The notes beneath the pieces were generated by a model. It made no database searches. It was not told the DNA's origin and saw only the letters and a list, made by a program, of their open reading frames with translations. Shown piece by piece: positions 31,785 to 39,756 of a stretch of 64,000 nucleotides of DNA (positions are counted from its first letter, which is position 1; every line of letters begins with the position of its first letter). This stretch comes from Rhizobium sp. NFR07 (lineage in GTDB: Bacteria; Pseudomonadota; Alphaproteobacteria; Rhizobiales; Rhizobiaceae). The position numbers and the translations under genes are program-made. The stretch spans positions 682,001 through 746,000 of the forward strand of contig NZ_FOKM01000001.1 in assembly GCF_900111905.1 (NCBI RefSeq), written 5' to 3'.

Positions 31785-32011
31785 GATGATATCTTTATGT
31801 TATGTTCTGCATGGGTCTTGGGAGGCTCGAAACCAAGCGGATTGATCCTCGCGTCGAATTTGGCACCTGAATTCATGCCCATATTGCGGATCGAGGACGC
31901 GAAAGTACGGCTGCTGAAGGCAGGCAGCCGGCCGATCGGGAGGAATGAGAATGAATTTCACGCGCGCATTGCCCGCCACGGGATGCATATTGTTGGCGAG
32001 ATAGCCCAGCA

Positions 32012-33586
32012 ATGACATCAGCTCAGAACATCATTATCGGCATCGATGCCGGAACCTCTGTCATCAAGGCAGTTGCCTTCGATCTTTCCGGAAAGCAGCT
32101 CGCGTCCGCTTCCGTCCGCAACAGATATGCGACCGGCGACGACGGCTCGGCCACCCAGTCGCTGCCTCAGACCTGGATCGATTGCGCCAGCGCATTGCGC
32201 GGGCTCGGCGAAAAGGTCACCGACCTCGCATCACGCACCGCGGCCGTCGCCGTCACCGGACAGGGAGACGGAACTTGGCTTGTCGGGCGCGATAACCAGC
32301 CTGCCACAGACGCCTGGCTCTGGCTCGACGCCCGCGCCGCGCCGACCGTCACCTCGCTTGCTTCAGGAGATTTGAACCGGGCGCGCTTCGAAGCGACAGG
32401 AACCGGGCTGAACACCTGCCAGCAGGGAACCCAGCTTGCCCATATGGACCGGCTCATGCCCGATCTCCTCGATCGTGCCGAGGTCGCCCTGCATTGCAAG
32501 GACTGGCTCTATCTCAACCTGACGGGCGTGCGCGCCACCGACCCGTCCGAAGCGAGCTTCACCTTCGGCAATTTCCGCAACCGCCAGTATGACGAGGTGG
32601 TGATCGATGCCCTCGGCCTTGGCCGGCGGCGTGGGCTGTTGCCCGAGATCATCGAGGGAACGGAGATCAGTCATCCGCTGACCGCCGACGCGGCCAAGGC
32701 CTGCGGTCTTCTGGCCGGCACGCCCGTCTGCCTCGGTTATGTGGACATGGTTATGACGGCTCTCGGCGCCGGCGTCCGAAGCGGCGGGCTTAACGCCGCG
32801 TGCTCGACGATCGGCTCGACCGGCGTGCATATGCGCGCCAAGTCCGTCGCCGACGTCCATCTCAACCGCGAAGGCACGGGTTATGTCATTGCCCTACCGA
32901 TCCCGGGCATCGTCACCCAGGTCCAGACGAACATGGGCTCGACGATCAATATCGACTGGATCCTCGGCATCGCGTCATCCCTGATGGCGGATGCCGGCAA
33001 GTCCGTCTCGCATGCCGAACTGATCGCCCGCATCGACGGCTGGTTTGCCGACAGCAGGCCGGGTTCGGTCCTCTATCATCCCTATATTTCCGAGGCGGGA
33101 GAACGCGGCCCCTTCGTCAACGCCAATGCGCGGGCGGGCTTTACTGGTCTCTCGACCCGCCACGGCTTCGCCGACCTCATCCGCAGCGTCGTCGAGGGCC
33201 TGGGGCTCGCGACCCGCGATTGTTATGTAGCGATGGGCGCCATGCCGGAAGAACTGCGCGTTACCGGCGGAGCGACACGGTCCAACGCCCTGCGTCGCTC
33301 GCTCTCGGCCGCGGTCGATGCGCCCATTCGCCAGTCGCAGCGTGAAGAGACGGGTGCGGCCGGCGTGGCGATGATGGCGGCCGTCGCCGTGGGCGTCTAC
33401 TCGACCATGGACGACTGCATTGCCGACTGGGTGACTCCGCTCCTCGGCGATGTAGAAAAGCCGGATCCGGCGGAAGCTGCACGCTTCGACCGCCTGTTTG
33501 ACGCCTATGCGGATATCCGCACGGCAATCGCCCCCGCCTGGGACAAGCTCGCCGCCGCCACGACGCCGGTACCCGACGGCGCATAA
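32012..33586 (+). CDS. eryA: Erythritol kinase
   Basis: A 524-residue FGGY kinase. The phosphate loop reads IGIDAGTSVIKAVAFDLSGK; 'AVTGQGDGTWLVGRDNQPATD' and 'WLDARAAPTVTSL' are the sugar-pocket segments, and 'LRVTGGATRSNALRRSLSAAV' plus 'ETGAAGVAMMAAVAVGVY' complete the ATP-binding half. It converts erythritol to L-erythritol-4-phosphate. The identity rests on the combination of this kinase type with eryB, eryC, eryD, a DeoR gene, a TIM homologue and RpiB in the order known from Brucella and rhizobia. It is the first gene of the operon. No strong ribosome site was seen before the ATG. Confidence 0.92.
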   Translation: MTSAQNIIIGIDAGTSVIKAVAFDLSGKQLASASVRNRYATGDDGSATQSLPQTWIDCASALRGLGEKVTDLASRTAAVAVTGQGDGTWLVGRDNQPATDAWLWLDARAAPTVTSLASGDLNRARFEATGTGLNTCQQGTQLAHMDRLMPDLLDRAEVALHCKDWLYLNLTGVRATDPSEASFTFGNFRNRQYDEVVIDALGLGRRRGLLPEIIEGTEISHPLTADAAKACGLLAGTPVCLGYVDMVMTALGAGVRSGGLNAACSTIGSTGVHMRAKSVADVHLNREGTGYVIALPIPGIVTQVQTNMGSTINIDWILGIASSLMADAGKSVSHAELIARIDGWFADSRPGSVLYHPYISEAGERGPFVNANARAGFTGLSTRHGFADLIRSVVEGLGLATRDCYVAMGAMPEELRVTGGATRSNALRRSLSAAVDAPIRQSQREETGAAGVAMMAAVAVGVYSTMDDCIADWVTPLLGDVEKPDPAEAARFDRLFDAYADIRTAIAPAWDKLAAATTPVPDGA

Positions 33587-33623
33587 ACCAAGTTTTGATG
33601 CAGAGGCATCGAAGGAGCATGAT

Positions 33624-35135
33624 ATGAGCGAACCCGAAACTCTCGATCTTTTCGTCATCGGCGGCGGCATCAACGGCGCGGGCATCGCGCGCGATGCGGC
33701 AGGCCGCGGGCTGAAAGTGGCGTTGTGCGAGAAGGACGACCTGGCGCAGGGAACCTCCTCGCGCTCGGGCAAGCTGGTTCATGGCGGGCTGCGTTATCTC
33801 GAATATTACGAGTTTCGCCTCGTGCGCGAGGCGCTGATCGAACGCGAAGTGCTGCTGAACGCCGCCCCGCATATCATCTGGCCTCTGCGCTTCGTCCTGC
33901 CGCATAGCCCTGAGGACCGGCCGGCATGGCTCGTGCGCCTCGGCCTTTTCCTTTACGACCATCTCGGCGGCCGCAAGAAGCTGCCGGGCACGCGCACCCT
34001 GAACCTCCTGCGCGATCCCGAAGGTGCACCTATCCTCGATCAGTACCCGCGCGGCTTTGAATATTCCGACTGTTGGGTTGATGATGCCCGCCTCGTGGTC
34101 CTCAATGCCGTCAGCGCTGCCGAAAAGGGTGCGACTGTGCTCACCCGCACCGCAGCCGTTTCTGCTCGGCGCGAAAACGGCGCCTGGACGGTCGTTGCCA
34201 GGAACACTCTCACGGGAGAGGAACGGACGTTTCGCGCCAAATGCATCGTGAACTGCGCCGGCCCGTGGGTCACGGATATCATCAACCGCGTAGCGGGCTC
34301 GAATTCCAGCCGCAATGTGCGCCTGGTCAAGGGCAGCCACATCATCGTGCCGAAATTCTGGGCCGGTGCGAACGCCTATCTCGTTCAGAACCACGACAAG
34401 CGCGTCATCTTCATCAACCCTTACGAAGGCGACAAGGCGCTGATCGGCACCACGGATATCGCCTACGAAGGCCGCGCCGAAGATGTTAGCGCTGACGAAG
34501 GCGAGATCGATTACCTGCTGAAGGCCGTCAACCGTTACTTCAAGGAAAAGCTGCGCCGCCAGGACGTGCTGCATTCCTTCTCCGGTGTCCGCCCGCTCTT
34601 CGACGATGGCAAGGGCAACCCGTCCGCCGTCACCCGCGATTACGTCTTCGATCTCGACGAGACCGGCGGCGCGCCGCTGCTCAACGTCTTCGGCGGCAAG
34701 ATCACCACCTTCCGCGAACTTGCCGAACGCGGCATGCAGCGCCTGAAGACCGTCTTCCCGAACATGGGCGATGACTGGACCGAAAAGGCTCCCCTGCCCG
34801 GCGGCGACATGCCGAATGCCGATTACGAGACCTTCGCCGACAGCCTGCGCGATACCTATCCCTGGATGCTCCGCGCGCTGGTGCATCACTACGGTCGGCT
34901 TTATGGCACGCTGACCCACAAGATAATCGGCAATGCATCCGGTCCCGAAGGCCTCGGTCGTTATTTCGGCGGCCGGCTTTACGAAGCGGAGGCCCGCTAT
35001 CTCGTCGACAACGAATGGGCCCAGACGGCGGAAGACATCCTCTACCGCCGCACCAAGCATTACCTTCACATGACCGAGGCCGAACGCGCCGCCTTCAGCG
35101 AGTGGTTTGCATCCACCCGCCCCATCGCCGCCTGA
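33624..35135 (+). CDS. eryB: L-Erythritol-4-phosphate dehydrogenase (GlpD family)
   Basis: A 503-residue GlpD-family flavoprotein with the FAD loop 'LFVIGGGINGAGIARDAAGRG', 'QGTSSRSGKLVHGGLRYLEYY', 'CIVNCAGPWVTDIINRVAG', 'LIGTTDIAYEGRAEDVSADE' and 'VFGGKITTFRELAERGMQ'. It oxidises L-erythritol-4-phosphate to L-3-tetrulose-4-phosphate, with electrons probably going to quinone. The ATG at 33624 has GAAGGAG eight bases before it; the longer open reading from 33498 overlaps the end of eryA and is not used. It follows eryA by 37 bases and precedes eryC by 12. Confidence 0.92.
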   Translation: MSEPETLDLFVIGGGINGAGIARDAAGRGLKVALCEKDDLAQGTSSRSGKLVHGGLRYLEYYEFRLVREALIEREVLLNAAPHIIWPLRFVLPHSPEDRPAWLVRLGLFLYDHLGGRKKLPGTRTLNLLRDPEGAPILDQYPRGFEYSDCWVDDARLVVLNAVSAAEKGATVLTRTAAVSARRENGAWTVVARNTLTGEERTFRAKCIVNCAGPWVTDIINRVAGSNSSRNVRLVKGSHIIVPKFWAGANAYLVQNHDKRVIFINPYEGDKALIGTTDIAYEGRAEDVSADEGEIDYLLKAVNRYFKEKLRRQDVLHSFSGVRPLFDDGKGNPSAVTRDYVFDLDETGGAPLLNVFGGKITTFRELAERGMQRLKTVFPNMGDDWTEKAPLPGGDMPNADYETFADSLRDTYPWMLRALVHHYGRLYGTLTHKIIGNASGPEGLGRYFGGRLYEAEARYLVDNEWAQTAEDILYRRTKHYLHMTEAERAAFSEWFASTRPIAA

Positions 35136-35147
35136 AGGAGGTTCACG

Positions 35148-36080
35148 ATGCCACTGACGCTTTCGCTCAACACAAACCCGCTGGTCAACCGCTTCGCCGA
35201 TCCCGACGATCTGATCGACACGGTGGCGCGCGATCTGAAGATCCGCAACCTGCAGCTCACCCATGAATTCATCAATCCGAGCTGGCAGGCGCCGGTCATC
35301 CGCCGTCTCACCCGGCAGATGGCTGCCGCGCTGAAGCGCACCGGCGTTCGCGTCACCTCCGGGATGACCGGCCCCTACGGCCGCCTCAACCATTTCGGTC
35401 ATCCCGACGCCGATGTGCGCCGCTATTATGTCGACTGGTTCAAGACCTTTGCCGATATCACCGCCGATCTCGGCGGCACCTCGGTCGGCACGCAGTTCGC
35501 CATCTTCACCTACAAGGATTTCGACGATCCGGCCCGCCGCGAAGAGCTGATCACCATCGCCATCGACTGCTGGGCTGAAGTTGCCGAGCATGCCCGCGCC
35601 GCCGGCCTTTCCTATGTCTTCTGGGAGCCGATGAGCATCGGCCGTGAATTCGGCGAGACGATCGACGCCTGCATGGCGCTGCAGAAACGGCTGACCGCCG
35701 CGAACATGGCCGTACCGATGTGGATGATGGCGGATATCGACCACGGCGACGTCACCTCAACCAATCCGGACGATTTCGATCCTTACGCCTGGGCACGCGC
35801 AGTGCCGCCCGTTTCGCCGATCATCCACATCAAGCAGAGCCTGATGGACAAGGGCGGGCACCGGCCCTTCACGGCGGAATTCAACGCCAAGGGGCGCATC
35901 CAGCCGGCACCGCTGCTCGAGGCTTTTGCTGCTGGCGGCGCCAGGGACAACGAGATCTGCCTCGAACTCTCCTTCAAGGAGCGCGAGCCGAACGACCGGC
36001 AGGTCGTGTCGCAGATCGCCGAGAGCGTCGCCTTCTGGGCGCCGCATATCGATACCGGCATTGCCGACTTGAACATTTGA
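35148..36080 (+). CDS. eryC: Tetrulose-4-phosphate racemase EryC (xylose isomerase-like TIM barrel)
   Basis: A 310-residue AP-endonuclease/xylose isomerase-fold protein. Metal-site strands can be made out as 'NLQLTHEFINPSW', 'LSYVFWEPMSIGREFGE' (glutamate), 'MWMMADIDHGDVTS' (Asp/His) and 'IHIKQSLMDKGGHRPF', ending 'NEICLELSFKEREPND'. Work in Brucella showed EryC to be an isomerase that inverts L-3-tetrulose-4-phosphate to the D form rather than the dehydrogenase it was once called. An AAGGAGG ribosome site lies eight bases before the ATG. Confidence 0.9.
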   Translation: MPLTLSLNTNPLVNRFADPDDLIDTVARDLKIRNLQLTHEFINPSWQAPVIRRLTRQMAAALKRTGVRVTSGMTGPYGRLNHFGHPDADVRRYYVDWFKTFADITADLGGTSVGTQFAIFTYKDFDDPARREELITIAIDCWAEVAEHARAAGLSYVFWEPMSIGREFGETIDACMALQKRLTAANMAVPMWMMADIDHGDVTSTNPDDFDPYAWARAVPPVSPIIHIKQSLMDKGGHRPFTAEFNAKGRIQPAPLLEAFAAGGARDNEICLELSFKEREPNDRQVVSQIAESVAFWAPHIDTGIADLNI

Positions 36081-36149
36081 GGCGCAAGCCCTTTAAAGGC
36101 GCCCGCATCAAAGGCGGCAATCGCCGCAGACACATCGAAAGGAAGCGGC

Positions 36150-37088
36150 ATGACGGACGCCGATGATACGCTTGCCGTACGTGCCGCCTGGCTGCATTAT
36201 GCCGGCGGCCTGACCCAGTCCGAGGTTGCAAAGCGTCTTGGCGTGCCATCGGTCAAGGCGCACCGCCTGATCGCCAAGGCCGTCGCCGAGGGCGTGGTGA
36301 AGGTGACGATCGACGGCGATATCGTCGAATGCGTCGAGCTGGAAATGCAGCTCTCCGAACGTTTCGGCCTCCAATATTGCGAGGTGGCACCCGATCTCGG
36401 CGAAGAGGGATTGCCCCTGCGCGCACTCGGTCATGCCGGCGCAGGCTATCTCAAGCGTGAGATCGAACGCGGCGACAATACGGTGATCGGCCTCGGCCAT
36501 GGCCGCACGCTGTCAGCCGCCGTGCAATACATGCCGCGGGTCAATGCGAAGAACCTGCGCTTCGTTTCGCTGCTCGGCGGTCTTACCCGAAATTACGGCG
36601 CCAACCCTTACGACGTGATGCACCGCATTGCCGAAAAGACCGGCAGCCAGGCCTATGTCATGCCCGTGCCCTTCTTTGCCAATACGAGCGAGGACCGGAA
36701 GGTTCTGATGGCCCAGCGCGCGGTCAAGGAAGTGTTCGAGCTCGCCAACAAGGCCGATCTAAAACTCGTCGGCATAGGCAATGTCGATGCCGATGCGCAA
36801 CTCGTCTCCTCCGGCATGGTCGAGCCCGGCGAGATCGCCGATATCGAAGCATCCGGCGGCGTCGGTGAAATTCTCGGGCATTTCTTCGATGCGGATGGCC
36901 ATATTCTGGATACAGATCTCAGCGCCCGCATGCTCTCCGCATCCTTCCCCAAGACCAGGAGCGAGCGCCTGGTGGCGTTGGCTGGCGGGCCGAACAAGGC
37001 GGATGCCATCAGCGCAATTCTCAACAGCCGTCGTCTTTTCGGATTGATTACGGACGAGCGCACGGCAAAAGCCCTGCTTGCCGCGTGA
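36150..37088 (+). CDS. eryD: EryD, SorC-type sugar-binding transcriptional regulator
   Basis: A 312-residue regulator with an N-terminal helix-turn-helix (about 8-55: 'AAWLHYAGGLTQSEVAKRLG', 'VPSVKAHRLIAKAVAEGVVK') and a long C-terminal sugar-binding domain (about 60-310: 'ERGDNTVIGLGHGRTLSAAV', 'RFVSLLGGLTRNYGANPYDV', 'LVGIGNVDADAQLVSSGM', 'RLVALAGGPNKADAISAILN'), the PF04198 type. EryD is the known repressor of the ery operon, released by erythritol. The gene begins 70 bases after eryC. The dyad at 31761-31784 is a plausible target. Confidence 0.92.
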   Translation: MTDADDTLAVRAAWLHYAGGLTQSEVAKRLGVPSVKAHRLIAKAVAEGVVKVTIDGDIVECVELEMQLSERFGLQYCEVAPDLGEEGLPLRALGHAGAGYLKREIERGDNTVIGLGHGRTLSAAVQYMPRVNAKNLRFVSLLGGLTRNYGANPYDVMHRIAEKTGSQAYVMPVPFFANTSEDRKVLMAQRAVKEVFELANKADLKLVGIGNVDADAQLVSSGMVEPGEIADIEASGGVGEILGHFFDADGHILDTDLSARMLSASFPKTRSERLVALAGGPNKADAISAILNSRRLFGLITDERTAKALLAA

Positions 37089-37180
37089 TGAAACATAAAT
37101 TCATCGCAATATCACATTATAAATGTTGATTATCACGAATTAATTGTTACATTAGTTGCAAGTTATGAGCGGAGCCCCTT

Positions 37181-37951
37181 ATGAAACGCGAGGAACGGCA
37201 GCAGGGCATCATCAACCTGCTCGTAGAAAGCAGGACGGTCGATCTCGACGACCTGGCCGAGCGTTTCGCAGTGTCGAAAATGACCGTTCATCGCGACCTC
37301 GACGAGCTTGAACAGGCTGGCGTGCTGCGCAAGGTGCGCGGCGGCGCCACGATCGATGCTGGAACGCAGTTCGAAAGCGATTTTCGGATCCGCGAACGCC
37401 AGGATCACGGCGCCAAGCAGGCAATTACCCAGGCCGCGGCCGAACTCGTCGAGCCGGGCATGACGGTGATGGTGAATGACGGATCGATGGCTGCGGTTCT
37501 CGGCGAAGCCTTGATCGGAAAGCGACCGCTGACGGTCATTACCAACAATGCTGCCGTCATCGAACGTCTCAAGGGCGAGAACGGCATCACGCTGATTGCG
37601 CTCGGCGGCGTCTATTCCGCCAAGTTCAACGCATTCTTCGGCGTAGTGACCGAAGAAACGCTGGCGCGACTAAGGGCCGATATCGCCTTCATTTCCACTC
37701 CGGGCGTGGCGGCTGGGCACGCCTATCACATGGACGACAATGTGGTGCGCACCAAGCGGGCGATGATGGCGTCGTCGACACGCAACTGCCTGCTCGTCAA
37801 TCACGAGCGGATCGGCCAGACGGCACTGCATGTGCTGGCGGGCCTCAACGAATTTGACGCTGTGATCACGGATCAGCAGCCGGACCCAACCGCGCTGGCA
37901 GAGATCGAAGAGACGGGCGTCACGCTTACCATCGCATCATCGGGAGGTTAA
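37181..37951 (+). CDS. eryR: DeoR family regulator of the ery locus
   Basis: A 256-residue DeoR repressor: winged helix at about 1-57 ('KREERQQGIINLLVESRTVD', 'LAERFAVSKMTVHRDLDELE') and a DeoRC sensing domain at about 75-235 ('MTVMVNDGSMAAVLGEALIG', 'VITNNAAVIERLKG', 'IALGGVYSAKFNAFFG', 'LVNHERIGQTALHVLAGL'). An A/T-rich gap of 92 bases separates it from eryD and contains a weak promoter-like pair (TTGATT at 37126, ACATTA at 37149), so the regulator-eryH-eryI part may also be transcribed on its own. The symbol follows usage in rhizobial ery loci as I recall it. Confidence 0.88.
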   Translation: MKREERQQGIINLLVESRTVDLDDLAERFAVSKMTVHRDLDELEQAGVLRKVRGGATIDAGTQFESDFRIRERQDHGAKQAITQAAAELVEPGMTVMVNDGSMAAVLGEALIGKRPLTVITNNAAVIERLKGENGITLIALGGVYSAKFNAFFGVVTEETLARLRADIAFISTPGVAAGHAYHMDDNVVRTKRAMMASSTRNCLLVNHERIGQTALHVLAGLNEFDAVITDQQPDPTALAEIEETGVTLTIASSGG

Positions 37952-37956
37952 CAACC

Positions 37957-38727
37957 ATGACATCATCGCCCCGCTTCTGGGTCGGCACCAGCTGGAAGAT
38001 GAACAAGACCTTGGCGGAGGCTCTGCATTTCGCGACGGCCCTCAAGGCGGCCGACGCAGGCAGGGATGAACGTATCCAGCGCTTCGTCATTCCACCTTTC
38101 ACCGCCGTCCGTGAGGTGAAGGCGGCACTGGCCGAAACATCCGTCAAGGTCGGCGCGCAAAACATGCACTGGGCCGACCAGGGCGCCTGGACCGGCGAAG
38201 TATCGCCGCTGATGCTGAAGGACTGCGATCTCGATATCGTCGAGCTCGGCCATTCCGAGCGGCGCGAACATTTCGGCGAGACCGACGAAACCGTCGGCCT
38301 GAAAACCGAAGCCGCCGTTCGCCACGGTCTTATCCCACTGATCTGTATCGGCGAGACCCTGGCCGATCGCGACAGCGGCAAGGCTCCGGAAATTCTTGCC
38401 CGTGAGGTGCGCGGCGCGCTTTCAAAACTCACCGGCGACCAGAAGAATGCGCAGATCCTGCTCGCTTATGAGCCGGTCTGGGCGATCGGCGAAAAGGGCA
38501 TCCCCGCCAGCGCCGACTATGCCTCCGCCCGCCAGGGGGAGATTATCGACGTCGCGGAATCCGTGCTTGGCCGACGTATTCCCTGCCTCTACGGCGGGTC
38601 GGTCAATCCGGGCAATTGCGAAGAACTGATTTCGAGCCCTCATATCGACGGGCTCTTCATCGGACGTTCCGCCTGGAACGTCGAGGGCTACCTCGACATC
38701 CTGGCGAAATGCGCCGCCAAACTCTGA
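37957..38727 (+). CDS. eryH: D-3-Tetrulose-4-phosphate isomerase (triose-phosphate isomerase homologue)
   Basis: A 256-residue TIM-barrel enzyme with the triose-phosphate isomerase catalytic residues in place: Lys in 'VGTSWKMNKT', His in 'DIVELGHSERREHFGE' and Glu in 'LLAYEPVWAIGEKG', plus the phosphate-binding 'CLYGGSVNPGN' loop and 'GLFIGRSAWNVEGYLDIL'. Located five bases after the DeoR gene, it corresponds to TpiA2/TpiB, renamed EryH, which in Brucella isomerises D-3-tetrulose-4-phosphate to D-erythrulose-4-phosphate. 'WKMNKT' and the extended loop near residue 60 distinguish it from the housekeeping enzyme. Confidence 0.92.
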   Translation: MTSSPRFWVGTSWKMNKTLAEALHFATALKAADAGRDERIQRFVIPPFTAVREVKAALAETSVKVGAQNMHWADQGAWTGEVSPLMLKDCDLDIVELGHSERREHFGETDETVGLKTEAAVRHGLIPLICIGETLADRDSGKAPEILAREVRGALSKLTGDQKNAQILLAYEPVWAIGEKGIPASADYASARQGEIIDVAESVLGRRIPCLYGGSVNPGNCEELISSPHIDGLFIGRSAWNVEGYLDILAKCAAKL

Positions 38728-38739
38728 GGAGATAAGACC

Positions 38740-39195
38740 ATGAAGCTTGCAATCGCAGGAGACAGCGCCGGTGAAGGCCTCGCAAAGGTACTTGCCGACC
38801 ATCTGAAGGACCGCTTCGACGTGTACGAAGTATCGCGCACGGATGCCGGGCCGGACGCATTCTACGCCAACCTGTCCGACCGTGTCGCCTCCGGCGTCAT
38901 CGACGGCACCTATGACAAGGCTATTCTCGTCTGCGGTACCGGCATTGGCGTTTCAATCTCGGCCAACAAGGTGCCCGGCATCCGCGCGGCGCTGACACAT
39001 GACACTTATTCGGCTGAACGTGCGGCGCTGTCCAACAACGCCCAGATCATTACGATGGGCGCCCGCGTCATCGGCACGGAACTCGCCAAGGCCATTGCCG
39101 ACGCCTTCCTCGCCCAGACTTTCGATGAGGCCGGTCGCTCGGCCGGAAACGTCAAGGCGATAAACGACGTCGACAGCAAGTACAACGTTCGCTGA
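38740..39195 (+). CDS. eryI: D-Erythrulose-4-phosphate/D-erythrose-4-phosphate isomerase (RpiB homologue)
   Basis: A 151-residue RpiB/LacAB-family sugar-phosphate isomerase. '[19 protein letters not shown]' is the N-terminal phosphate region, '[19 protein letters not shown]' carries the active-site cysteine in the CGTGIG motif, and '[20 protein letters not shown]' and '[20 protein letters not shown]' complete the site. In Brucella and rhizobia this RpiB, renamed EryI, forms D-erythrose-4-phosphate as the last ery step, feeding the pentose phosphate pathway. It ends the operon and is followed by a strong terminator. Confidence 0.92.
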   Translation: MKLAIAGDSAGEGLAKVLADHLKDRFDVYEVSRTDAGPDAFYANLSDRVASGVIDGTYDKAILVCGTGIGVSISANKVPGIRAALTHDTYSAERAALSNNAQIITMGARVIGTELAKAIADAFLAQTFDEAGRSAGNVKAINDVDSKYNVR

Positions 39196-39279
39196 AACGA
39201 CGCGGCGTCCGACTTTGGTCAGCCGCCGTTACCGGCTGGATCGCCTGTGCCCGAACAGGCTCAAGGCCTAAACTGCGAA

Positions 39280-39316
39280 GCCTCATATTGTCTCGAGAGA
39301 CAATATGAGGCTTTTT
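39280..39316 (+). terminator. Intrinsic terminator of the ery operon
   Basis: Two perfect 15-base arms (39280-39294 and 39297-39311) separated by GA are followed by TTTTT. It lies 85 bases after the eryI stop. A smaller hairpin, GCCTGT/ACAGGC, precedes it at 39243-39260. Confidence 0.85.
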
Positions 39317-39489
39317 CTCGATTGATAGGCCGAATGCAAAAAGCATTCAGCGATTATGCGGAGGAGCTCGATAAGAAAGGCCCCATCGGGCAGACTTTCA
39401 AGTGTCGTTGGTTGCAGGGACCTGAACGCGTGGGGAGTTGTAAAATTCGTCGCTCTTGATGAAGATCGAACCTTTGGCCCACCTATTTG

Positions 39490-39756
39490 TCATGAGCTGA
39501 AAGGCAGGGGATCAGTGCCTTCGCTTAAAATTGCAAGATATCGTCGATAGCTGAATACGCGGCCACGCTTGCGGCCAGTTACCTCATCAACGAGGCCCAA
39601 TCGCTCCAGATCGGCAAGTGCGGCTTTGACCGTTGGTGCGGACAGAAAGCCGCTGCTCTACCTCAGTCTCTATCTTAAGTCCCATCGGAGAGGGAAACGG
39701 ATGCATCGTTTCAAACTGTACATGCAGCAGGCCAGCTTTGATCAGCGCCGGTATAC
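39490..39756 (-). pseudogene. Scrambled relic of a Fic-family protein
   Basis: Three pieces of a Fic protein can be read. On the minus strand 39756-39695 encodes IPALIKAGLLHVQFETMHPF, the helix and the HPF of the Fic HPFxxGNGR motif, and then breaks. On the minus strand 39648-39490 encodes 52 residues and a stop that match the C-terminal winged helix of Fic proteins ('SAPTVKAALADLERLGLV', 'EVTGRKRGRVFSYRRYLAIL', ending SEGTD). Between them, but on the plus strand at 39647-39688, KPLLYLSLYLKSHR is the conserved Fic segment that should join the two, so it is inverted; the GNGR part is deleted. The gene is not functional. Its first piece overlaps the last codons of the histidine kinase in another frame. 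Confidence 0.75.

Larger units (their letters stand above)
31224..32011. other. Divergent control region between the importer and eryA operons
   Basis: A stretch of 788 bases with lower GC than its surroundings and no convincing gene; short open readings inside it (for example 31746-32015) lack family resemblance and a clear ribosome site. It separates the minus-strand importer from the plus-strand ery operon and holds a candidate minus-strand promoter (31473-31501) and a perfect inverted repeat (31761-31784). Confidence 0.7.

Noticed and set aside
31746-32015. 89-codon open reading before eryA
   Set aside because: No ribosome site or family resemblance, it overlaps the eryA start and contains the proposed operator at its beginning.
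33261-35744. Minus-strand open reading of 827 codons opposite eryA, eryB and eryC
   Set aside because: It spans three clear genes of the other strand and its composition (His, Asp, Gly, Arg rich, no motif) is that of antisense reading.
39247-39459. Plus-strand 70-codon open reading over the ery terminator
   Set aside because: It would read through the perfect 15-bp terminator stem; the second half resembles no family. It may be decayed sequence next to the Fic relic.
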